Of a stretch of DNA of 64,000 nt, positions 8,764 to 16,826 are shown one piece after another. The stretch covers positions 434,001-498,000 of the forward strand of contig CAVWQV010000006.1 in assembly GCA_963757115.1 (NCBI GenBank), in the 5' to 3' direction. The number at the start of each line of letters is the position of its first letter. The stretch's first letter is position 1. Both the position numbers and the translations under genes were made by a program. Below the pieces are notes generated by a model. It made no database searches. It was not told the origin of the DNA and worked only from the letters and a program-made list of their open reading frames with translations. Source of the DNA: CAVWQV01 sp963757115. GTDB lineage: Bacteria > Pseudomonadota > Alphaproteobacteria > Acetobacterales > Acetobacteraceae.

Positions 8764-10159
8764 CTACTCCGATCCGGGCGGGCGGGGAGCGCGCGCCACG
8801 CCGCGCCGCTCCAGTTCCCAGGCGACGCGCAACGCCCAGTCCTCGCGCCAGGGCGGCGCGATGATCTGCACGCCGATCGGTAGAGCCTCGTCCCCGGACA
8901 CGGGCACCACGACCACGGGCAGGCCGATGAAGGAGATGGGCTGGGTGTACACGCCGATGTTGGGCCGCAGCGGAACTTCCTTGCCGTCCAGCTCGAAAGA
9001 CTTTCTGTCCGAGCAGCGGCGCCGTAATTGGTGTGGCGGCTGCGACGATGACGTCCACCTGCTCGAATAGCCGCAGCACGGCTTCGCGATACCATCGGCG
9101 GAACTTCTGCGCTTGGAGGACGAGCGGTGCGGGGATCAGCGCGCCCGCGATCAGCCGGTCGCGCACGTCGGGATCGAAGTCCTCCGGCTGCGCGCGCAGC
9201 CGATCGAGATGCAGCGCGGCACCTTCTGACGCGGTGATGACGTAAGCGGCCGAACGGGCGCGCGCTGCCTCGAGAATCTCGATTTCGCGGCCGATCCGGA
9301 GTGCGCCCGCGACCGCCTCAATCGCGGCACGGGCCGCGGGCGTGGCACCCGCGCGGAAATAGCCGGACGCGACGGCGAGACGCAGATCGGACGCGCCTCG
9401 TTCGAGCGAGCGAGTGGCGGGTTCGGCGGCGCGTTCGGTGCAAACCGGGTCGAGCGGGTCGGGGCCCTGCATCGCGTCATAGGCCAGGGCGAGATCGACG
9501 ACGCTGCGGGCAAGCGGGCCGAGATGGTCCAGGCTGGCGACGAACGGGAACGAGCCGGCGCGCGAGATGCGGCCGTAGGTCGGCTTGAGGCCGAAGATGC
9601 CGCAGAAGGAGGCGGGCACCCGGATGGAGCCGTTGGTGTCGGAGCCGAGCGCCAGGGGCACCAGACCGCCGCCGACCGCGCTGCCGGACCCGCCCGAGGA
9701 GCCGCCGCTCATGCGCGCCCGATCGTGCGGGTTGCGCGACGGGCCGTAATGGACGTTCTCGCCGGTGAAGTCGTAGGCGTACTCGCCCATGTTGAGCGCG
9801 CCCACCAGCACGGCGCCGGCGGCCTCGAGCCGCGCGACGAGCGTCGCGTCGGTGCTCGCTGGCGGATGTGCGCGATTGATCTTGGAGCCGGCTAGGGTGG
9901 GCAGGCCGGCCACGTCGATGAGGTTCTTGACCGCGAACGGCACGCCTTCGAGCGGGCCGGGGGGCGCTCCCGCCGCGCGTGCCGCGTCGCGTGCCGCCGC
10001 CCGGGCGCGGGCACGGTCGGCAGTGACCGCGGTGAACGCGCCGAGTGCGCCGTCACGCTCGCCGATCGTCGCGAGAGCTACTTCGGTCACGGCGGCCGCG
10101 GTGGCCGCGCCGCTGCCGACGGCTTCCGCAATCGTCGCCGCTGTCGCCCAGGCGGTCAC
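8764..10159 (-). CDS. AtzE-family amidohydrolase (amidase signature), one-base frameshift near 8996
   Basis: An amidase-signature enzyme of the AtzE/HpxY type, which hydrolyses small amides such as 1-carboxybiuret or oxalurate derivatives. The catalytic Lys is in VPFAVKNLIDVAG, the cis-Ser in SGGSSGGSGSAV, and the nucleophile region in GSDTNGSIRVPASFCG. The frame breaks at the AAA run at 8996-8998 (plus strand). Removing one base gives KVFELDGKEVPLR and continues in frame through FIGLPVVVVPVSGDEA to the stop at 8764, for 464 residues, normal for the family. The start GTG at 10159 overlaps the stop of the preceding small gene by four bases. The break is probably a sequence error. Confidence 0.9.
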
Positions 10160-10335
10160 GCGCGAAACACCGGAGCCGGTTCCGTCTCATCGCCCAGCGG
10201 CAGGCCGCCTACATGGGCCGCATGGCCGAGTATGACATCGAGGTGCAGCCGGACGGCCGCCCGCCACTCGGGCTCGCAGCGGATGCCGAGCACAGCGGTG
10301 CCGGCATTGATCAGCGGTTCGCGTTCATCGTCCAT
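10156..10335 (-). CDS. AtzG-like small subunit (DUF4089, GatC-like), 59 residues
   Basis: A 59-codon gene starting MDDEREPLINAG and ending with HLDVILGHAAHVGG, LPLGDETEPAPVFRA. The ending (L.DE.EPAPVF) is characteristic of DUF4089 proteins such as AtzG and HpxX. AtzG is a GatC-like partner that binds and stabilises the AtzE amidase. The stop overlaps the amidase GTG by four bases (GTGA), as expected for a 1:1 subunit pair. ATG 10328 lies in another frame, so ATG 10335 is the start used. Confidence 0.88.
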   Translation of the reverse strand: MDDEREPLINAGTAVLGIRCEPEWRAAVRLHLDVILGHAAHVGGLPLGDETEPAPVFRA

Positions 10336-10421
10336 GCGGCCCTCACTCGATCAGCCGGCCGTTGCAAGACGCGTTCCGCTATGTCCCGACAGGCGGATCG
10401 GGTGCTGGCGGACTGGCCGCG

Positions 10422-10928
10422 CTATCCGCGGCGGCCCAAGCCACGCTGCTGGGCGCGCTCGGTGTAATTGCGGAACAGCTGGTCCGCGGTGCGCTTCTGG
10501 TCAGGCGTCATACTCTCGTAGAGCGTTTGGAACGCTCCGACCAGTTTCTGCACGTCCTGGGCATGTTCCTCGGCAACTTGCGCGTAGGACTGCATGTTCT
10601 CTATCGCGGTCATGTCATCCACCCGCTTGGACCGCTGCTCGAAGGTCTGGTCCATGTTGCGGGCGTTGTCCCGCATTACCTGCGCGAACTGGTCCCAGGA
10701 CGATTTCTGTGCATCCGTGATGTGCAGCTTGCTGTGCAGATCGGCAATACGACGCTCCACCTGGGCCTCCCGACGGCTCGGCTCGGCTTCGGACGAGGAA
10801 TGCGGCGTCGCTGCGTCACGTCCCGCCGCCCCGGGCGCGGGTGATCCCGCGTCTTGCGCCAGCGCCGGTAGGGATACGGCCAGAAGGACAGCTAGGGTCG
10901 CGGCACACGCGGGGAGTGACGGTTTCAT
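10422..10928 (-). CDS. Spy/CpxP-like LTXXQ-motif periplasmic protein
   Basis: 168 residues starting MKPSLPACAATLAVLLAVSL and ending its signal peptide at PALAQ, so it is exported to the periplasm. The mature part is helical and charged, with two degenerate LTxxQ-type motifs: LHITDAQKSSWDQF and MTPDQKRTADQLF. This places it with the Spy/CpxP fold, known in enterics for chaperone and envelope-stress roles. The frame is open further upstream, but ATG 10928 has AAGGA eight bases before it and gives a clean signal peptide. It is divergent from pdxY. Confidence 0.85.
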   Translation of the reverse strand: MKPSLPACAATLAVLLAVSLPALAQDAGSPAPGAAGRDAATPHSSSEAEPSRREAQVERRIADLHSKLHITDAQKSSWDQFAQVMRDNARNMDQTFEQRSKRVDDMTAIENMQSYAQVAEEHAQDVQKLVGAFQTLYESMTPDQKRTADQLFRNYTERAQQRGLGRRG

Positions 10929-11077
10929 CCGAACATCCTTCAGTCGAGTTGCACGGCCGAACTTCGCCGCGAACGCCCGAAGCCTCCGGCCGGTTGCCAT
11001 CCGCAGCTTCCATGGTCCATGCCGGGCCACGGTTTTTGGCATGGTGTCGGACCCGCCCTCATGCCAAACGGCCCTCA

Positions 11078-11938
11078 ATGAACCTGCTCTCCATCCAGTC
11101 CTGGGTCAGCTACGGCCATGTCGGCAATGCCAGCGCGGTCTTCCCGCTGCAACGCCTCGGGGCCGAGGTTTGGGCGCTCAATACGGTCCAGTTCTCCAAT
11201 CATCCGGGCTACGGAGACTGGACAGGGGAGGTCGCCACACCCGAAGCTGTGCGTTCCCTCCTGGATGGGATCGAGCGGAGGGGAGCGTTCGAGCGCTGCG
11301 ACGGGATACTGAGCGGCTATCTGGGCGACCCGGCGGTGGGTGAAGCGGTGCTCGATGCGGTCGGGCGGGTCCGCCGGGCGAACTCTCGCGCGGTCTTTTG
11401 CTGTGATCCGGTGATCGGCGACGATGGGCCTGGCGTCTACGTAAGAGATGGTGTGCGATTAATGCTGCGAGACCGCGCGGTGCCGCAGGCGGACATCGTG
11501 ACCCCCAACCTATTCGAGCTTCGGGAACTCACGGGCGCCGCGTGCGGGTCGCGGGAGGAGGCGAAACGGGCAATTACTGGGTTGCAGGCGCGAATGCGTC
11601 CGGATGGGCCGGGTGTCGTGCTGTTGACGAGCCTTCGCACCAACGAAACACCGCGCGACGCTATCGACTTGCTCGCTGGCGAGGGCGGGCGCTTCCACCT
11701 GCTCCGCACGCCGCTGATCCCGCGCGGCTTCAACGGCGCGGGCGACGCGATCGCGGCACTTTTCCTGTTGCATCGGCTGCGTTCGGGCAGCGCTGCCGCA
11801 GCTTTGGAAGCCGCCGGTTCCTCGATCTATGGCCTGCTCCGGCGAACGGCGGAAGCCGGCTCACGCGAAATTCTCCTGATCGCCGCGCAGGACGAATTCG
11901 TGGCCCCGAGCGCACGTTTCTCCTGTCAGCCATGCTGA
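11078..11938 (+). CDS. pdxY: Pyridoxal kinase PdxY
   Basis: 286 residues, normal for PdxY; phosphorylates pyridoxal in the vitamin B6 salvage pathway. It begins MNLLSIQSWVSYGHVGNASA, which contains the substrate-contacting start of the family, and continues with FSNHPGYGDWTG, SGYLGD, CCDPVIGDDGPGVYV, TPNLFELRELTG, and the anion-hole and catalytic Asp segment FNGAGDAIAALFL. ATG 11078 is the canonical start. Downstream, after seven bases, comes a glucan ABC exporter on the same strand. Confidence 0.95.
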   Translation: MNLLSIQSWVSYGHVGNASAVFPLQRLGAEVWALNTVQFSNHPGYGDWTGEVATPEAVRSLLDGIERRGAFERCDGILSGYLGDPAVGEAVLDAVGRVRRANSRAVFCCDPVIGDDGPGVYVRDGVRLMLRDRAVPQADIVTPNLFELRELTGAACGSREEAKRAITGLQARMRPDGPGVVLLTSLRTNETPRDAIDLLAGEGGRFHLLRTPLIPRGFNGAGDAIAALFLLHRLRSGSAAAALEAAGSSIYGLLRRTAEAGSREILLIAAQDEFVAPSARFSCQPC

Positions 11939-11945
11939 GCGACCC

Positions 11946-13719
11946 ATGCGCTTCCTGAAGATTTACGGCCGCGTGCTGGGATTGCTCGGCTCTGATCGGC
12001 CGGTGGCATTTCTGCTCTTGATCGCCAATTTCGCGGCGGCCGGGCTGCAGTTCCTTGATCCCGTGCTGTTCGGGCGTGTGATCGACCTGTTGGCGCGGTC
12101 CGACGCCCTGCCACATTTCCAACTATGGGATCAGACAGGCTCGCTGCTTACGTTATGGGCTAGCGTGGGTCTGGGGGGCATCGCGGCAAATATCGGCGTC
12201 TCCCTGCAATCGGAGCGCCTGGCCCATCGCAACCGCGTTCGCGCGATGAGCCGCTTCTTCGGCCACGTGCTCGAGCTTGCCGCTGTCGTTTCACGGCGAA
12301 ACGCATTCGGGCCGGCTGATCAAGATGATGATCTCCGGAACCGATGGGCTGTTCGCGCTCTGGCTGACTTTCTTCCGCGAACAGCTTTCCACGTGCCTTG
12401 CCGTGCTCGTGCTGCTGCCGCTCACCACGTTGCTCAATTGGCGGCTGGCGATCGCGCTGATCGTGCTGGTGGCCGTCTACCTCATCGTCACGACCACCAT
12501 TATTCGTTCGACGGAGGCGGCCCAACGACGAGTGGAGGCGTTCAATTCCACCCTGGCCGGAACCGCGCAGGATGCGCTGGCGAACGTGGTCGTGGTGCAG
12601 TCATTCACTCGGCTCCGGGCCGAGACCCGCCTGTTCAGCGAAATCGCAGCACAGCTGATCGCGCACCAATTCCCCGTGCTGACCTGGTGGGCCGTCGTCA
12701 ATGTGTTGACGCGGGCATCGAGCACGATCGCGGTCATCAGCATCGTCCTCGTCGGGACCGTGCTGCATCTCAATGACCAGGCCGACGTGGGCCAGATCGT
12801 TTCCTTCATGGGCTTCGCCACCCTGCTGATCGGCCGGCTCGAATCGGCGGTATCGTTCGCCTCCAGCCTGTTCTTCCGGGTCCCCGCGCTGGAGGACTTC
12901 TTCGGCGTGCTGGACTCGGGCAGTTCGGTGCCGGAGCAGCCGGACGCCAAGGAAGTAGTGGCAAGTCTGGGCGAGGTCGCGTTCGAGGACGTGAGTTTCG
13001 GTTATCCGGGTGGCCCGAACATTCTGACGGACGTGTCGTTCCTGGCCCGGCCGGGCACGGTGACCGCGCTCGTCGGGCAGACCGGCGCGGGCAAGTCGAC
13101 GGCCATGAGCCTGCTGCAGCGGCTTTGGGATCCGCTCGCCGGGCGCATCCTGATCGACGGGCAGGATCTTCGCGACGTGACGCTCGAAAGCCTGCGACGG
13201 ACGATCGGCGTCGTCTTCCAGGAAAGCTTGCTGTTCAACCGCACCATCCGCGACAACCTTCTGGTCGGCAAGCCGGACGCGACACCCGAGGAGATTGAAC
13301 GCGCTTGCCGCCAGGCCGAGGCGCACGACTTCATCGTGCGCCAGCAGCGCGGTTACGACACCATGATCGGCGAGCGAGGCAGCACCTTGTCGGGCGGGCA
13401 GCGTCAGCGGTTGGCGATCGCCAGGGCGCTGTTGAAAGATCCGCCAATCCTGATCTTGGATGAGGCGACGAGCGCGCTCGATGCTGCCACTGAGGCCCGC
13501 GTCGGCCGCGCGCTCAAGGCGCTTATGACGGGGCGGACCACGTTTATCATCGCGCACCGCCTGTCCACCGTGCGCGATGCCGACGAGATCCTGGTGTTTG
13601 ACGCGGGCCGGATTGCGGAGCGGGGCACGTTCGACGCTCTACTGGCGCGGCACGGCAAGTTCGCCGAACTGGTGCAAACCCAGCTCGCGGCGGCCGCGGA
13701 GCCCGCCACGGTCGAATAG
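11946..13719 (+). CDS. ndvA: NdvA/ChvA-like glucan ABC exporter (fused permease-ATPase), one-base frameshift near 12277
   Basis: A half-transporter with an N-terminal membrane domain (about residues 1-320) and a C-terminal ATPase: Walker A GQTGAGKS, signature LSGGQRQR, Walker B LILDEATSALD, H-loop IAHRLSTVR. The membrane part resembles NdvA/ChvA, which export cyclic beta-1,2-glucan to the periplasm (DPVLFGRVIDLL, FALWLTFFREQLST, WWAVVNVLTRASSTIA). The frame breaks at TT 12277-12278. Removing one T gives LELPLSFHGETHSGRLIKMM and a 590-residue protein, the length of NdvA. The break is therefore probably a sequence error. Substrate is inferred from similarity; no glucan synthase is seen here. 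Confidence 0.9.
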
Positions 13720-13769
13720 TTTATATCTCCGACCACCGCCACCGTTTAGCGAGATCGTGCCGGCCGGCT

Positions 13770-13801
13770 CAGGGTAAGGCGGCCAACGCCGCCCCACCCT
13801 G
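13770..13801. terminator. Hairpin between convergent genes (possible bidirectional terminator)
   Basis: CAGGGT 13770-13775 pairs with ACCCTG 13796-13801 and GGCGGC 13778-13783 with GCCGCC 13788-13793, around a CAAC loop and a 2x2 internal loop. It lies between the end of the ABC exporter and the end of the convergent DUF3309 gene. There is no clear U-tract, so termination is inferred from position. Confidence 0.45.
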
Positions 13802-13833
13802 CCGACGCAAGATCACCGGTCGCTGTGGACCGG

Positions 13834-13986
13834 CTAGATTCGACCCAAAACGAGCAGGACGATCACAATCAGGAGGATCAGTCCGAGCCCGCCCGAGGGA
13901 TAGTAGCCCCAGCCCCCGCTATACGGCCAAGTCGGCAACGCGCCGAGCAGCAGAACAATGAGTATGATAAGGAGAATGGTGCCCAT
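13834..13986 (-). CDS. DUF3309 family small membrane protein, 50 residues
   Basis: A 50-codon gene starting MGTILLIILIVLLLGALP and ending LLIVIVLLVLGRI. Two hydrophobic segments flank a short aromatic, glycine-rich loop (PYSGGWGYYPSGG). This layout is diagnostic of DUF3309, very small membrane proteins common in proteobacteria and often near stress genes; the function is unknown. AGGAAGG sits eight bases before the ATG at 13986. It converges on the glucan exporter. Confidence 0.9.
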   Translation of the reverse strand: MGTILLIILIVLLLGALPTWPYSGGWGYYPSGGLGLILLIVIVLLVLGRI

Positions 13987-14097
13987 GGGCAGAACCTTCC
14001 TCGTGTAACGATAACCGAAGAACGCGAGTTGCGCCGCCCGGTTCAGCCTTTTCCGACCAACATGGCGGCGCGTCGGTCTACCCGCTCATTATGTCGA

Positions 14098-14763
14098 CTA
14101 AGCCAGGTGTTTGGCAAAGAAATCGAGCGTGCGCTTTTGGGCAAGCTCATAGTCGGGCTTGCTGAAGCTGCCGCGCTCGTCGCAACCGAAGCCGTGTTGC
14201 GCGCCCTCATAGACATAAACTTCAACGCTTGGCTGCGCGGCCCGCACCGCGTCGACGTCGCTCATCGGGATGGAGGCGTCCTTCTCGCCGAAATGCATTT
14301 GCACCGGGCAATTCGGCCGCTCCTCCTTGGTCCCCGGAATGCCGCCGCCGTACCAGCACGAGGCGGCGGAAAAGGCGCGGCTGCGCGTAGCGCCCCACCA
14401 GGCGACGGTGCCGCCGAAGCAGTAGCCGACGATGCCGAGCTTGCCTCCGCCGAGGTGCTTGGCCGCGGCCTCCACGTCCTCCATCAGCTTCTTGTCGTCG
14501 AGCTGCATCCGGATCTCGCGGCCTCGGCCGATGTCCTCCTGCGTGTAGCCAAGCTCCACGCCCCGTTGCACCCGGTCGTACACCGCGGGTGCGATCACCT
14601 TGTAGCCTTGGGCGGCGAAGCGGTCGGCCATGTCGCGGATGTGGTGGTTGACCCCGAAAATCTCCTGAATGACCACGACGCCCTTGGTGGCGCTGGTTTC
14701 ACCGGCCGTGTAGGCCCCCAGGTTGAAGCCGTCCTCCGATTTCAATTCGATCATGCTGCCCAC
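14098..14763 (-). CDS. Dienelactone hydrolase family protein
   Basis: 221 residues of the alpha/beta-hydrolase dienelactone hydrolase family. The nucleophile is Cys in GIVGYCFGG, the acid is Asp in FGEKDASIP, and the His is in EGAQHGFGCDERG, so the triad is complete. The N-terminal VVVIQEIFGVN segment supplies the conserved Glu that primes the Cys. Family members hydrolyse dienelactone in chlorocatechol pathways, but many act on other esters. The GTG at 14763 has GGAGGG eight bases upstream and is preferred; ATG 14754 is an alternative. Confidence 0.92.
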   Translation of the reverse strand: MGSMIELKSEDGFNLGAYTAGETSATKGVVVIQEIFGVNHHIRDMADRFAAQGYKVIAPAVYDRVQRGVELGYTQEDIGRGREIRMQLDDKKLMEDVEAAAKHLGGGKLGIVGYCFGGTVAWWGATRSRAFSAASCWYGGGIPGTKEERPNCPVQMHFGEKDASIPMSDVDAVRAAQPSVEVYVYEGAQHGFGCDERGSFSKPDYELAQKRTLDFFAKHLA

Positions 14764-14813
14764 TTACATCGCCCTCCGTTGAGTTTCCGGCGTGAGCGGG
14801 TAAGGATGGCTGG

Positions 14814-14993
14814 ATGGGTGAGATCGTCAACCTGCAACGGGCGAAGAAGCGGTTGGCGCTGCGAGCGGCGGAGCGATCGGCCACGGAGAAGCGAGCGCGG
14901 CACGGTCGCACCGCCGCGCAGAAGGCCAATGATGCGCGGGCAGAGCAGCGCCGGCGTGACGCGCTCGAAGCCAAGCACCGGAAGCCGGACTGA
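14814..14993 (+). CDS. DUF4169 family protein, 59 residues
   Basis: A short gene starting MGEIVNLQRAKKRL and continuing with very basic, alanine-rich helical sequence to EAKHRKPD. The start GEIVNLxxAKK is the hallmark of DUF4169, small alphaproteobacterial proteins of unknown function. AAGGA lies seven bases before the ATG. The gene is divergent from the dienelactone hydrolase gene, with 50 bases between the starts. Confidence 0.87.
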   Translation: MGEIVNLQRAKKRLALRAAERSATEKRARHGRTAAQKANDARAEQRRRDALEAKHRKPD

Positions 14994-15010
14994 GTTCTAG
15001 CGCGGCGCAA

Positions 15011-15226
15011 TCACCTGGCTAGCGGTCCGACCTCGGTTAACGCAGGGAACCGATCGCAGCGGCGCCCGCCGAACAGAGCCGCCAGATAAAGCAGGGCCTG
15101 CAGGATCGCCCGCCGACGCTGCCGGCGCGCGTGCGGGTCCTGGCCATCAACCGCCCGACTGGCCGCCCACTCGGCGTTCCGGCTCAGGAACGGGTGCGTG
15201 TTCTCGAAGAGGGACGGGGCGAGCAT
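15011..15226 (-). CDS. Hypothetical protein, 71 residues
   Basis: An open frame from ATG 15226 with AGGAG eight bases upstream, starting MLAPSLFENTHPFLSRNAEW, with a basic stretch (HARRQRRRAI) before a short hydrophobic segment (LQALLYLAALFG). I do not recognise a family. The strong ribosome site and the lack of any competing gene support it; the N-terminal half reads like real protein, but the last 15 residues are less convincing. Confidence 0.5.
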   Translation of the reverse strand: MLAPSLFENTHPFLSRNAEWAASRAVDGQDPHARRQRRRAILQALLYLAALFGGRRCDRFPALTEVGPLAR

Positions 15227-15286
15227 GGCGCTTTCTCCTGTTCTCAGACAGGATACCAGCGGGTTGTTGCCGAGCAGTAACCGCCG

Positions 15287-16295
15287 TCACACCCCGCGCG
15301 GCGCCCGACTAACTTTTATCATTAGGGTAGCAGGACTGTGCTGCCGGTCGTTCTGCGACTTCTCGAGCGCGGTGTGCGCCGCCGCCGCCTCTTTCAACGG
15401 AAACACCTGGTTAACCTCGATCTTCACGGCCCCTGAGCGGACCACCTCGAAAAGATCGCTCGCGGTTTTTTCCAGGTCCGCGCGCTTGGCCGTGTAGGTA
15501 GCAAGCGTCGGGCGAGTCAGGTAAAGGCTGCCCTTCGCGGCGAGTATCGAAAGGTCGAACGACCCGACCGGTCCGGAGGCGCTGCCGTAGCTGGCCATCA
15601 GGCCCAGCGGGGCAAGGCAGTCGAGGCTCGGCATGAAGGTGTCGCGGCCCACACTGTCGTAAACGACTGGAACCATCTTGCCCCCGGTGATCCGCTTCAC
15701 CTCGGCGGCGAGATTGGCATGGCCGATGATCGTATGCGCGGCGCCGTGGGCCCGGGCCAGTTCCGCCTTGGCCTCCGTCGACACGACGCCGATCACGGTC
15801 GCGCCGAGATGCTTGGCCCACTGACAAAGGATCAGCCCAACACCGCCGGCTGCGGCATGGACCAGGATCGTGTCACCGGATTTCACCTCATAGGTGCGGC
15901 GGATCGAGGTACTGCGCCGTCATGCCTTGCAGCATCATGGCGGCCGCCGTTTTCATGTCGATGTCTTCAGGTACCTTTACCAACCGATCGGCGGCGATGA
16001 CACGCTGGGTGGCGTAGGCGCCGATGGATCCGGCGTATGCGACCCGGTCACCAGGGGCGACGTCCGTTACCTCCGCGCCGACCTCCTTCACGACGCCCGC
16101 CCCTTCCATGCCGAGCGTGAGCGGCATCGTGGGCGACTTGTAGAGGCCGTTGCGGAAATACACGTCGATGTAGTTGAGCCCGACCGCCTCCTGTTGGATC
16201 AGCGCTTCGTTCGGGCCGGGCTCGGGGGTCGGTACGTCCTCCCAGCGCATCGCTTCTGGCCCGCCCGGGGCGTGGATGCGGATAGCCTTCGTCAT
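15287..16295 (-). CDS. qor: NADPH:quinone oxidoreductase, zinc-independent MDR family (frameshift near 15906)
   Basis: A quinone reductase of the medium-chain dehydrogenase superfamily. The N-terminal half starts MTKAIRIHAPGGPEAMRWED and has LGMEGAGVVKEVG and GDRVAYAG. The C-terminal half has the NADPH-binding HAAAGGVGLILCQWAK and VYDSVGRDTF. The two halves are in different frames. Deleting one base near 15906 (plus strand) gives QYLIRRTYEVKSGDT and an uninterrupted 335-residue protein. No catalytic zinc cysteines are seen, as expected for Qor. It begins 23 bases after the ogt stop. Confidence 0.9.
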
Positions 16296-16318
16296 GGAGT
16301 TCTCCGTTGCAGGCGCGT

Positions 16319-16772
16319 TCAAGCAACGAGCAAGGCGCTTTCGAGAGCCAGCAACGCCCGCTTGGTGCGGAGGCCGTCGCCGCCCGAGTAGCCGCCGAGC
16401 CCGGTCGATGCGACGACCCGGTGGCAAGGAATGATGATCGGCAGGGGATTGGAGCCGTTTGCCTGCCCAACTGAGCGCGCGGTTCCTCCGGCCGCAGCGG
16501 CGATTGCCGCGTAGGTTCGGGTGTGCCCATAAGGGATGGCGCACAGCGCCTCCCACACGCGCCGTCGGTAAGGCGATCCGGCGGGAGCCAGCGGCAGCTC
16601 GAACGTCCGTAGCTCAGCGTCGAAATAGGCCTCGAGCTGCTCGCGCGCGGACCTAAGCAGCGCGGTTTCCTGCTGATCGCGGCCCCAGCCCCAATCGAGA
16701 GCGACGACGGCGCCGTTCGTCCTCGGAGACGGTGATGTCGCCGATCGGGCTATGGAGCGATAGCTGCGGCAA
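16319..16772 (-). CDS. ogt: Methylated-DNA-protein cysteine methyltransferase (frameshift near 16716)
   Basis: A suicide DNA-repair protein that removes O6-alkylguanine lesions. The active-site motif IIPCHRVV is present, preceded by the winged-helix segment YGHTRTYAAIA and followed by GLGGYSGGDGLRTKR. The N-terminal frame starts at a TTG (16772) with LPQLSLHSPIGDITVSED. Removing one base of the TT at 16716-16717 joins it to GAVVALDWGWG, for a 150-residue protein. The length is normal for the short Ogt form. Alternative starts in the other frame lack the conserved N-terminus. Confidence 0.88.
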
Positions 16773-16826
16773 CCTGTTTTCGTCCTGACGTCGCGAGATA
16801 ATGCCAGACCCGGCGGGGGATGCGTG

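Noticed and set aside
11061..11080. Six-codon frame ending at the pdxY ATG
   Set aside because: Could look like a leader peptide, but it has no ribosome site or attenuator-like codons; ending at the next ATG is probably chance.
11946..13719. NdvA-like exporter as the secretion ATPase for the adhesin
   Set aside because: Its membrane domain matches glucan exporters, it lacks an N-terminal C39-like domain, and it is 13 kb away.
13825..15000. Long plus-strand frame across the dienelactone hydrolase and DUF3309 genes
   Set aside because: It is the antisense of two recognisable genes and also covers DUF4169 in another frame; no motif of its own.
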